Shown here in pieces: positions 40,468 to 51,310 of a stretch of DNA of 64,000 nucleotides. The stretch comes from Chelydra serpentina. Its lineage: Eukaryota; Chordata; Testudines; Chelydridae. Numbering within the stretch: the stretch's first letter is position 1; the number at the start of each line of letters is the position of its first letter. The translations under genes were made by a program, and so were the position numbers. The stretch lies in contig JBAIAC010000156.1 of assembly GCA_037349315.1 (NCBI GenBank), forward strand, positions 1,674,001-1,738,000. Direction: 5' to 3'. The notes under the pieces were generated by a model. That model was given only the letters and a program-made list of their open reading frames with translations. It was not told the origin of the DNA and did not search any database.

Positions 40468-41688
40468 TGGACAATAATTCTGGGATGGAGGGAAAAGCTC
40501 CCACTTCAGGGCTTAAGCCGACCTCCGACTATTAGAGACCAGGAGGAGACCTTCATGGGGGCAGATTATCCCCCGGCTGTTGCTGCGGTACTCTTACACC
40601 TTCCTCTGGAGCACCCGTCGCAGACGGGATACCGGGGTAGATGGGCCTTCGGGTTGACCCAGGCTGGCAATGCCTGTGTGATCCTCTGTGGTTGGAACCT
40701 GAGGGGGATTTCTGCCAAGTCCCAGTGTTCCCACCCCTGGGGCAACTCAGCTCCAAACATGGACCACTAACTCTCCCCAAATCTTGGCCCCATTGGGGCT
40801 TGGCCCATAGAGGCCACAGTGGCTGTTCTGGGGTCTGAAGGTCCCTTCCCTCTGTTATGTTCACGGCACACGCACACAGTTAGAAACAAACCATCACATC
40901 GTCTCGCTGGCAGGCTGCAGCTCAACACAGGGTTATTCTTAGAATCCAGAACCCTGGCACACCAGGACCCCAAACAGAGAGAGACAAAGCAGGCTGCTCC
41001 TGAAGGCAAACGGGCACAACTAACCCCACTTTGCTCTAGGCTGGCCCTTTGGCAGACACACTGCTGAAAACCCCACATCACATCTTGTCACCCGAGCCCC
41101 CGAGCCCGCAAGCAGGTCCAGGAAAGCCCCTTGGTAAAGTGAGAGCTTGTGATGCTAACACAGTTTTCAATACACCAGATTCTCAAGTGGCCGTTCCGCT
41201 GCCAGAGCAGCCTAGTGTGGCCTGAGCGTAGCTGAGAATCAGGCCTGTGATTGTTAAGCTCCCAGGGGCCCAGTCGCCTGGGTCCCATCACCCAGCTCAG
41301 TAAAGGTGGGTGATACAGGAACGTCTCCATGCCAGGACTCTACAGAGTATCCCATGGGTCCTGGGGTCAGGGAATTGCTGCAGTCCTGGGCACCCCAGCC
41401 TCGGCCCCTACATCAGGGACTGGGAGCAGGGTGGGTGCACGACCCCGACAGCAGCACCCCACCAGCTGGGGTGGCCCCTTTCTCAGGGTGGGGGATTCTC
41501 AAGTGGCCGTTGGCTGCCAGAGCAGCCTAGTACCCGAGTGCAGCTGAGAATCAGGCCTGTGATTGTTAAGTTCCCAGGGCCCCGGTCACCTGGGTCCCGT
41601 CACCCAGCTCAGTGCGGGTGGCTGGGGAGGTGATACGGAGAACGTCTCCCTGCCAGGACTGTACAGATCGTCCCCTCTTGTGTTGCAG

Positions 41689-41844
41689 ATATTGACGAGT
41701 GTCAGGGGCCGAGCCCGGCAGACTGCGGACCCCACGCAACCTGCACCAACGTGCCTGGGAGTTACTCCTGCAGCTGCACCGATGGCTACGAGCCCAGCTC
41801 TGGGAGAGCCGACTTCACACACGCGAGTGAGAACATCTGCCAGG
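41689..41844 (+). CDS. ADGRE1: ADGRE-type receptor: EGF-like domain 5 (tandem copy 3)
   Basis: A 156-nt exon, phase 1-1. It encodes DIDECQGPSPADCGPHATC…NVPGSYSCSC…ENICQ. It differs from copies 1 and 2 by Thr-to-Ile in the first calcium ligand segment, Val for Leu before PGSY, and Ile for Ser before Cys6. In the first two it resembles EGF2 (25904-26059), so copy 3 is probably the ancestral version. Frame and splice sites are intact. Confidence 0.9.
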
Positions 41845-43874
41845 GTGAGCTCTCCCCTGGCCCCACCGCACCCTGATCAGTCCCCGCCCAAACACACACA
41901 CCCTGGGCTCATTCCAGGCCTGGTGCTGCGCCAGAGGCTGCTGCCGGCTGCAGCAAAGGCACCCGATCCACTCACCGGGGCTGTGATCAGCCGTGACCCT
42001 CAAGTGCTGCCCCAGCGCGTGGGGCCAGGAGCTCCCCTGCCTCGGTGCTTGGCTTGGGAATAAACCCCCAGGTTTGCAGGGAGGCACCGGGGAGATGGGT
42101 GGGGACCCTCGCTGTCCCCAGCACACAGAATCCAGGCTGCTAGTGCCCCGAGCCTGGGAAGGGGCCTCGTGTATGGTCCCCATACAGCACCGTGCGCTCT
42201 GCCCCTATGGGCCCTGGGGAGCCGGGAATAGCCCCAGCGCAGGGCACCCCGACCACACCCCCGATCTTCCCCCTCCCTCAGGGCTGGGAGCAGAGCCTTT
42301 TCCAGCTCCACACAGACAGGGAGCCCCCTGGATGGGAGGGTGTTTCCCAAGGGGGCCGTTATGCCCCTTAGGCAGCCAGGGCGGCCTGACCGGAGAAGGG
42401 GCCGGGACGTTCCAAGCCCTTGTTTGCGACGTTCAGCCGGTAGTTAGAGCTTGTATCAAGTCCTAGCCAGCCATTGCCATGGAAACCGCCCTTTACACCC
42501 CCGTTTCAGGGGCACAGAGCCCCGGGCCCGGAGAAGTGGGAGAACTCAGGAGCCCATTCGTTCAAACGCTTCCCCCGGCAGAGACCTCGCCCAGCCCTTC
42601 CTGCGCCCAGCCCCAGGCCGCGTGGGAGAACCCCAGCCAGTGTCCTGGGGCGGGTCTAGGCACAAGGAGAAATCAGCGCCGCGGGTATCTCAGCCAGCGC
42701 CCCGGGGACTGTACGGGGATAGCTGGTATCGGGAGCTGGGGGGGAGAGAATCCCTAGGGCTTGCCCCCGGGGGAAATTGATCGCGATCGCTGTTCTCTTT
42801 GGAAGCGCCCTGATTATTCCAGAGCAGAGTGTGCGGATGGGGAGCTATTCCACCGGAGCCGTTACCGTCGATTTCCCCATGTACTCAAGCCCCTAGAGAC
42901 ACCCAATCTCAGAGCTCCCTGCAACTCGGAGCGAGTTTGGAAGCCTCGGGACACCCGTGTGCCCGAGGGAGGGGAGAGCTCTGGCCGCACCACCAAGAAC
43001 CCAGCGCAAGGCGCCCCTTCTTCAGCAGACAGAGCGTCGGAGCTGGGGGAAGCGCTCCGGAGCAGCGGCTGTGCTGTGGCTGGATGTGTGTACAGCGCCT
43101 GGCACCACGGGGCCCCGGCTGCGGCGCTACCCGCTATAAACATCCCGATCGAGCCAGGACGGGATGGATAAGGACGCTGGAAGCTCCGTTCCCATCCCGC
43201 ATGGACTCTTGGAAGCCTTCGGGGGCGGAACCCGATTGTCCGTCGTTTCCGGAGTAAAGCAGGTTCTGGGAACGCGGAGCCGCCTTGGTGCTTTCAGGAG
43301 AACCCGCGAGTGGTCGCAGGGCGAGGGGCAGAGGAGGCAGCACTTGGCAGGATGCAGCCGGTCGGTTCTTACAGGGTCACTCTGCCCCGGGAGCAGCTCA
43401 GCCTGTGAAGAGCCAAACCGTGGCGCTGGCCAGGCTGAGACACAAGTAATGCTGGCACTCGCACAGTACAGACGGGATCAGAGCTCAGGCCCATCTAGCC
43501 TGGTATCCCGGCTCCAACGGGCCGAAGCCAGATGCTGCAGAGGACGGTGGAAGAGTCCTGCAGTGGCAGCCGGGGGATAATCTGCCCTCACTTCCTGGTC
43601 TCTAATACTCAGATGGGCTGAAGCCCCGCAGCAGGTGGTTTTCTCTCTCTTCCCAAATGCTTGTGCCCTTTAACTATGATCACTCTGGCTGTTCTCACCA
43701 GCCATAGGAATGTCCCGTCGCTCCGTGAATCTTGCTAAATTCTTGGCCTCAGTGACTCCTGTGGTGGGGAGTTCCACAGGCTAATCACACATTGCGCGGA
43801 ACAGCCTTTTCTTGACTCAGTTTCAAATTTCTCTTCTTCTAACTTCCCTCGCTGGCCCTTGCTCTCGTGTTATA

Positions 43875-44022
43875 AGTGGGGGAGGGATAGCTCAGTGGTT
43901 TGAGCATTGACCTGCTAAACCCAGGGTTGTGAGTTCAATCCTTGAGGGGATCATTTAGGGATCTGGGGCAAAAATTAGGGGTTGGTCCTGCTTTGAGCAG
44001 GGGGTTGGACTAGATGACCTCC
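43875..44022 (+). mobile_element. tRNA-derived SINE, copy in unit 3 (interrupted by element B)
   Basis: Same SINE as in units 1 and 2. Its tail continues after element B at 48779-48815 (cctcctaaggtcccttctaatcctga…ttctatga). Element B therefore inserted into the SINE tail. Confidence 0.85.
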
Positions 44023-45055
44023 TGTGACGAACTAGGACTGTTGTTAAGGTTTCCCTGAGTACTGTGCGGGTGCCTCGGTTTCCCCTATGCGGTGCTTGAG
44101 TATCTAGGTGGTGGGACAACGGTGCATGATTGTTACAAAGCCCTAGAAGGCAAAGGCCTGGACACAGAGAAGGGCCAACACTCGGTCTCCTGCCAACAGA
44201 TGACCCGGCCCCTCCCCGGCAAAGGTATGAGCTGAAGGTGTGGGAACAAAGGGATCAGGTGACCTCCTGGCCCGGGAAGCAGACAAAGGGGGAGGAGGGG
44301 CTGGTGAGTTTCAGTTTGGAGCTGGCCGGAGAAGAGGGGAGAGAGGCAGACAGGGTCTGGCCTCCCTGCCCCGTTTGGAGCTGTGGGGTGAAATGCAGGG
44401 AGCCCCAGGCTGGGGTCTAAGCTCCCTGCCCCCCGGAAGGACCCGACTGAGGGGTCCTGGATGTACTGACAAGCTCTGGTTGGACTGTGTTCCTGGCATC
44501 TCTAATAAACCTTCTGTTCTACTGGCTGGCTGAGACTCCCAGTGAATCCGGGGAAGAGGGGTGCAGGGCCGGACTCCCCTATACTCCGTGACAACTGGTG
44601 GCAGCGGTGGGATGTTCTGCACCCCGTGAACGGCGCTTCCTGCAGTAAGTAACTGGGGAGCAGTAGAACAAAGGGGGGCTAACGAGGACCAGGCATGCTG
44701 AAGGCTCACAGAGGAGCGGTTTCGGGGAGCGGAGGAGCTACGCTTAACCCTTGGGAGTGTGTGACCAGCGAGAAGGACTGTGCAATGATGGGGTCCCACT
44801 GGGGGCTGCAGTGAGCAGTCCCAGGGGCGGAGGAGCCTGCGGCTTGGCCCTGGGAGAGAGAAGGAATTTTGCAGTGACAGGGTTCCCCTGGGGATGCCGT
44901 GAGTGGACCCAGGGGCGGAGGAGCTGCAGCTCAATCCTGGCAAAGAGGCGGTGACCTGGAGAAGGGCTGACACACTTGGGGTTCTTCCTGGAAACCGTGG
45001 GGAGCTAAGAACACACAGGCCTGCAGATCCACAGCAACTTGGGAGCAGTGAAGTG

Positions 45056-47233
45056 ATGGCCTATCGCCTTCTCCTTAAGAAGAGCATTGTAACCCTGTGC
45101 AAAAAGAGAGGGCTACCCATTGGGAAGCTCACTAAAGCCCAGTTAATCACGCGGCTGGAGGAGGATGACCATTCTAGGGAGCAGATTCCTGACCCCAATG
45201 GGGCTACAGCAGGATCTGGGAGCAGCTGGAGTGATAGCCTGGCATCCCCAAGAGTCTGGTCCCCAACCAGACGGGGGTCTTCACGATCGGGTTCCCCAGC
45301 AGGGGATCGGAGATGGATGGGACTGGAGCTGAGTCCGAGAGAGCAAGAGGACAGTGAGAGACAGCGAGAGCCCGAGAAAGGGCTACAGGAGAAGCAGCAG
45401 CGTGAACTGGCGGTGGTGGAACGGAGAGGCATAGGGGACTGGCCAGGGGTAAGTGGGGACAGATCCCGGGGTGCCAGCTCCGCAGGGAACCTCGATCCTA
45501 AATTGCTGCCCCTGGTTAAGGAGGGTGGGGATGTGGAGGCCCACCTCACTGCCTTGGAGCAGGCTGGTGATTGGAACCAGGGAGACCCTGTGGAAAAGCC
45601 CCGGAATCTAACCCCCTTGCTGGGTCCCAAGGCCATAAACTCCACCAGCCAGAAGGGTGGGATGGTGGACGGATTTCCACTCCTGGCCCTGGACTCAAGC
45701 CCTATGGACCCCCAGTGGGAGCGGAAGGTGATGGTCAATGGAGAGACATTCGGGGGGTGGCAAGACCCCGGGACAGAGAGAATTGTGGTCAGGCCCCGGG
45801 TGGTGCACCCCCACCAGATGCTGAGGGGCTGTGTGACCTGGGTGAGGGTCCCAGGGACGGACCCATTCACCCTGCCTATGGCCCAGATCCCTGTGCAGAC
45901 CCAGGAGGGGTCGGGCTGGCTGGTGGTTGGGGGTCTCCAGGATATCAGCGGTGAGGTGCTGTTGGGGGGTGACTGTGTATCTTTGGGACAGGATCCAGGC
46001 CCTGGCCCTGTAATGGCCGAGGATTTGAATTTGAACTCAGGAAACCAATTGGCTAAGAGGGAAATGGTCAGTGAAAATGCAAATGACCTGGCTGGCAGGG
46101 GGGAGGAGCTGCCAGGCCCCGGTTACCTGCCTGCCTATAACCAGACCCCTAGGGCGGGGTGGGACAGAGAAATGCTCCCCATCCCCCTGCACAATGGAGA
46201 GGTGGCTCAGGCAGTCTCTGATGCAGAGAGCAAAGCAGCGAGCTCGCTGCCTGGCCCCACAGGGACAGCCAGGGCAGCGCTGAGCACCGGGGGAGCAGAG
46301 ACCCCAGCTGAGTGGGGGGACACACAGGCAGGGCAGGACGGCTGCCAACCAGGCTTGCCTGGTCCAGAGGTGCTGCCGGGAAGTGATTCCACGGCAGGGA
46401 GGGAGCCACCAGGGGCAGGGCTCAGTGGGGCGGTGACCCCAGGCCTGGCCAGTGAGCTGCAGAGGGATCCTGCCTTGGAGAAGCTAAGGGAACTTGCTGG
46501 CCACAGCGCTGCAAACCCCCTTGGGGAGGACTGCAGAGACAGATCCATGTGGGAGAAGGGATTCCTGTGCCGGGAATGGGCTTCCCAAGGGGAAGTAGAA
46601 CTGTGGGGAATCAGGAGGCAGCCGGTGGCGCCCCAGAAGTATCATCACCGGCTATTGTACCTGGCCCAGGGTAAGGGAGAAGATCCCTGGAGGTCCCTGC
46701 CCATCAGAGAGGAACCTTTCCAGAAGGTGGCTATGAATAGGGTGGGCCCCCTCAGCAGGGCAACCTGGTCAGGGAAGAAATGCATCCTGGTGGTGATGGA
46801 TTTCACCACCCGCTACCCAGAGGTGGTGGCTCTGTCCTCCACCGGGGCAGACACTGAGGCAGACGCGCTGCTGACCATCTTCAGCAGAATGGGGGTCCCC
46901 AGTGAGGTCTTTACAGATCAGGGATCCGAGGTCATCTCAGCCCGGCTCCGGGGTGTGTGGGAGAAAGGTGGGGTCTGGCCCACCTGGGCCTCTGCATATC
47001 ACCCTCAGTCCAACGGGCTGGTGGAGAGAGTTCAGGGGACCGTGAGGCTGATGCTGAGGACTTGCATAAATCAAGTACCTGCCCCACCGATGGCACAGGG
47101 AAGTGCCCCAGGAATCACCAGGGGGCTTCCCTTTCAAGCTGTGGTATGGGAGGAGAGTAAGGGGACCCCTAGAACCGGTAAGGGACGATTGGGAGGAGAA
47201 GGGGGAAGACCCCCTGATGGATCTCTCCCCTGA
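45056..47233 (+). pseudogene. element B gag-pol-like ORF, frameshifted in integrase
   Basis: Open for about 725 codons from the gag ATG, through the position of element A's TAG (TGG here), the linker and the integrase core ('VVMDFTTRYPEVV', 'FTDQGSEV', 'NGLVER', again D-35-E). At about 47072 a 20-nt stretch present in element A is missing. This shifts the frame, and the ORF ends in out-of-frame residues at 47233. The true frame resumes in 47103-48173. Confidence 0.8.
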
Positions 47234-48173
47234 GATGGGAGCCCATCCTCCCATCAGGTGTCCCCCATTCAGAGCAACTGGGAAAAGAGCCCAGAACCTG
47301 GAAAGAGAGGCCAAGGACAGGCTGGCTTTAGAGGTGAACCAGTCATTCAACAGCCCAGGGCTGGCCAAGGTGGAGGCGATCAGAGATTGGCCTGTTCCCC
47401 AGACCAAGAAACAGGTCCAGGCCTTTAGCAGGATGGCGGGGTACTACCAGAGGTTTGTACCCCCCTTTAGCTCCCTAGCTGCCCACATCACAGAGCTAGG
47501 TAAGAAGGGGAAGCCAGACGAGGCAGTCTGGACCGAGCAGGGCCAGAGGGCTCTCTGTGCGCTGAAGGAGGCTCTAATCCAGGGCCCAATAGATCGAGTA
47601 AACCCAGACCGGGCCAAGCCCTGTACAGTGTTCACCAAAGCCTCAGACACAGGGCTGGGCGCGGTGCGGATGCAGGCCTATGCGAAGCGGGAGAGACACC
47701 CCATCGGGTATCTGAGCAAGGAGCTGCTGCCCTGGAGGCAGAACGGTCAGGCCATAGAGAGGGAATGCCTGGCCATGGTGCAGGCCCTTAAGAAGCAGCA
47801 GCCGGATCTATTTGGGTGGCGCTTTACGGGGTATAGTCACCACTCCGCCCCGACGTGGCTGCATCCAGGAAAAGGGGCCGATGCCGAGTGGCTGGTGACA
47901 GAGACACGTGGGCAGAGAGGGGACCAGATCAAGAGGGAGGCTCTTAACCAAGAGAGCCCGAATTACAGCCCTCCAGACTGGAGCGCTGGGAAAAGACCTC
48001 ATCTCAGCTTGAACCCCAGGGGTTTTGGGATGGGAAAAGGGCACAGGCCGCATAAACCTTCCCACATGCGGCCTGCGGGTGCCATCAAGCACCCCCGACC
48101 TAAGGGAGCACGTGGAACTGGAACGGCCTGGTGTGACCGGGTTCGAACTTCCCCAGGTCACTGGCTAAAGTGA
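47103..48173 (+). pseudogene. element B integrase end to RNase H, second frame
   Basis: Continues the pol-like frame after the 20-nt deletion: integrase C-terminus ('FPFKLWYGRRVRGPLEPVR'), then directly the RT end ('QTKKQVQAFSRMAGYYQRF') and RNase H ('GLGAVRMQ'). The first RNase H catalytic position is Lys and there is no YxDD. It has no ATG of its own in this frame, so it is not expected to be translated. Confidence 0.75.
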
Positions 48174-48206
48174 CCCCGCTCAGTTCGGTTTCGAAGGGGG
48201 GAGAGA

Positions 48207-48778
48207 TGTGACAAACTAGGACTGTTGTTAAGGTTTCCCTGAGTACTGTGTGGGTGCCTCGGTTTCCCCTATGCGGTGCTTGAGTATCTATGTGGTGGGA
48301 CAACGGTGCATGATTGTTACAAAGCCCTAGAAGGCAAAGGCCTGGACACAGAGAAGGGCCGACACTCGGTCTCCTGCCAACAGATGACCCGGCCCCTCCC
48401 CGGCAAAGGTATGAGCTGAAGGTGTTGGAACAAAGGGATCAGGTGACCTCCTGGCCCGGGAAGCAGACAAAGGGGGAGGAGGGGCTGGTGAGTTTCAGTT
48501 TGGAGCTGGCCGGAGAAGAGGGGAAAGAGGCAGACAGGGTCTGGCCACCCTGCCCCGTTTGGAGCTGTGGGGTGAAATGCAGGGAGCCCCAGGCTGGGGT
48601 CTAAGCTCCCTGCCCCCCCGGAAGGACCCGACTGAGGGGTCCTGGATGTACTGACAAGCTCTGGTTGGACTGTGTTCCTGGCATCTCTAATAAACCTTCT
48701 GTTCTACTGGCTGGCTGAGACTCCCAGTGAATCCGGGGAAGAGGGGTGCAGGGCCGGACTCCCCTATACTCCGTGACA
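48207..48778 (+). repeat. element B 3' LTR
   Basis: 572 bp, TGTGACAAAC to CCGTGACA, preceded by the purine tract and followed by the target duplication CCTCC. Confidence 0.9.
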
Positions 48779-48815
48779 CCTCCTAAGGTCCCTTCTAATC
48801 CTGATATTCTATGAT

Positions 48816-49449
48816 CTCCCTTCTCTATCCCCGTCAGTCATTTATAGACTCTTAGCACGTCCCCTTTTACGTTCACTCTAAGGTGACAGTCCCAGGCTTT
48901 TCAGTCTCTCTCTGTAGAGGGTTTTTCCAGGCCCCTGATCATTCTCATCCCGCGTCTCTGAACCCCTCTGGGTCTGCACTGTCCTGTGTGCAAGGGGGGG
49001 CCCAGGGCAGCTCATGGGTTGCAGAGGAGGTCACCCCATTGGCTGATCTCAAGGCATTAGACTAGCCCTCGTGTTATTCTCTAGCCCCTTCCTCCAAAGC
49101 AGCTCCCCACGTGTCCCTTCCAGGGGCGGGCGGCTCATTCAGGCATTGCCGTCTGCACTGATATTGCAGCACTGGGCATGGCCAGAGCCGCTTGGTAGCT
49201 TTAGCAAGCAGCAGGCGCGTGTCCTGGCAGGGCTGATTTTCCCTTCCCAGCTGGAGCGGCTCCTTCCGGACAATGGCCGACTTGCTCCCGTTCGCTGACC
49301 CAGTAACTGAACTCCTGGCTCTAACCAGCCCCGTCTGCCCAGAGCACGGTGCATATCGGACGCCTGGATTATCCCCCAGCAGCGTCACCCCAGTGCCCAA
49401 GGTACAGCTCCTAGATCAGCCTGACCTAGCGCTTTCTCTCTCCTTGCAG
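48816..49449 (+). other. intron before EGF exon 6
   Basis: No domain-bearing frame. 'agtctctctctgtagagggtttttccagg' near 48900 resembles an old LINE 3' part. Nothing else supported. Confidence 0.45.
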
Positions 49450-49584
49450 ACATTGACGAGTGCCAGCGAAACGCCTCAATCTGTGAGCCCCACGGGAACT
49501 GCTTCAACATGCCAGGGAGTTACATGTGTAAATGCAATTGGGGATTTGGGAAGAGTCAAAAGGATACGTTTAAGATCTGCACAG
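49450..49584 (+). CDS. ADGRE1: ADGRE-type receptor: EGF-like domain 6
   Basis: A 135-nt exon (acceptor ctctctccttgcag, donor gtacaa, phase 1-1). It encodes DIDECQRNASICEPHGNC…NMPGSYMCKCNWGFGKSQ…FKICT. Six cysteines, calcium-binding pattern complete (DIDE, Asn in CFNMPGSY, Tyr), one sequon (NAS). It is not part of either tandem duplication and differs clearly from its neighbours, so it is an older module. Confidence 0.88.
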
Positions 49585-50640
49585 GTACAACGGGAGCTGA
49601 AACAGTCATGGCAAAGGAATGATATTTATGGCTTTGTCTGGAGTGTTGCTAAAGCATGGCGTTGCCTTAAAGCCCCACCTCCCGGAGTCACATGATTCCA
49701 CTTTTGGCTAATGTCAAAATTAGGGCCTGACCCATGTGGCGGAGGAAAAACTGACAAATGAACCCAAAATTTATTTTAAAAAAATCTCATAATTTTTAAA
49801 TCAATCGCGTGACTTTTTGTCAACCTGACTCACGGTTTGGGGCTTTCATTGATTGCTTGGCGTTGGCGATGCTCTTACTGCGCGGTCACTGAGCTTACCC
49901 ACGATCTCTGAAACTAACCCGCATGCAGGGAGGGTGAAACTAACCAGGTTGCCCTGAGGTCTCGCTCTTTTCTGCGCCACACCCGGGCAAAGTGTCTGTT
50001 CTGACTCTCGCCTGTCTTATGAATTGGAAACTGAGCCCGGGGATGAAGGTCGTCATGTCTCTTGCCACGCTGCTTAATTCCACCGAGGCACGAGCATAGA
50101 GCATTGGGGATGTCATTAGAAGCTGCAACATCCCCCCAAACCTGCAGCTGCAATCAGAGCCCAAGATGCTCTTTCACAGTAGAGCTTTGAGGTGGGGGAA
50201 GGTCAGGTCTTTGCAAAGCAAACTGGGCTGAGACGGAGCCGAGGACTCTGTGCTGGAGAACCTTTAATACAGCTTGAGCTCAAAAAGCCCATTAATTTCT
50301 GGAACCCCATTAACCTAACCCTCAGCAGCTGCTAAGGCTGGGGAAGGAGCTGGCATCATGAAGGAATCAGCTTGGGTCATCAGCACGAATCAAACCCAGG
50401 ACCTATCTTCTGAGATCACACATCTCGGCTGCTAGAGCTAAGGGAGTAACTCCATTAGTTAGTCATTGTAGCAGGCTGTTATCTACTTATGGGAACCAGC
50501 CACTAGACCAGAACAAACTTGCTCTCTCCTTGTTCCGTGGCTCAGCAGCCTTCAATAGAGGCTGGCACATACAAGCCCCTCACAGGCATGGCGTAGGCCC
50601 GTTGCCTTCCAAGAGGTTTAACAATGGAGCAAAAGTTGAA
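49585..50640 (+). other. intron after EGF exon 6
   Basis: AT-rich at 49740-49820 ('tttattttaaaaaaatctcataatttttaaatc' type). No exon or clear repeat boundary recognised. Confidence 0.5.
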
Positions 50641-51310
50641 TCATAGAATCATAGAATCTCAGGGTTGGAAGGGACCTCAGGAGGTCATCTAGTCCAACCC
50701 TCTGCTCAAAGCAGGACCAACCCCAACTAAATCATCCCAGCCAGGGCTTTGTCAAGCCTGACCTTAAAAACCTCTAAGGATGGAGATTCCACCACTTCCC
50801 TAGGTAACCCATTCCAGTTCTTCACCACCCTACTAGTGAAAATGTTTTTCCTAATATCCAACCTAAACCTCCCCCTCTGCAACTTGAGACCATTACTCCT
50901 TGTTCTGTCATCTTCTACCACTGAGAACAGTCTAGATCCATCCTCTTTGGAAACCCCTTTCAGGTAGTTGAAAGCAGCTATCAAATCCCCCCTCATTCTT
51001 CTCTTCTGCAGGCTAAACAATCCCAGTTCCCTCAGCCTCTCCTCATAAGTCATGTGCTCTAGCCCCCTAATCATTTTTGTTGCCCTCCGCTGGACTCTTT
51101 CCAATTTATCCACATCCTTCTTGTAGTGTGGGGCCAAAACTGGACACAGTACTCCAAATGAGGCCTTATTTGACTTTCCTGCCAAAGGAACAAGGGATTT
51201 TTTCCAGCCCTGGTGCACTCCCGGCCGTGAGCCAGGAGACACAAAGCTCCGCTCAGTGAGGGGGAGCAGAGGGTAAAATCTGCATGGTGAGGGGGAGCAG
51301 AGGGTAAGAT
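50641..51310 (-). mobile_element. CR1 LINE 3' end
   Basis: Minus-strand frame 50727-51242 encodes the CR1 RT C-terminus ('…[16 protein letters not shown]…', '…[21 protein letters not shown]…'), followed by the octamer tail. 5'-truncated. Confidence 0.85.

Larger units (their letters stand above)
40406..45982 (+). repeat. 5.58-kb tandem unit, copy 3 (founder right end)
   Basis: The first 1.2 kb is almost identical to copy 2. The remainder is more diverged from copies 1 and 2, with many small changes between 42,020 and 44,800 and a few indels. Its right end runs without a junction into the rest of element B, so copy 3 keeps the original right flank. Confidence 0.92.
44023..48778 (+). mobile_element. 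element B: complete gypsy-like LTR element lacking the RT core
   Basis: The 5' LTR is 44023-44593 and the 3' LTR 48207-48778, about eight differences between them by eye. The exact 5-bp target duplication CCTCC is at 44018-44022 and 48779-48783. A primer-binding-like sequence follows the 5' LTR, and a purine tract (gaaggggggagaga) lies at 48193-48206. It has the same interior order and the same RT-core deletion as element A, but is older and frameshifted. Its 5' LTR plus gag part was copied twice by the tandem duplication. Confidence 0.92.
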
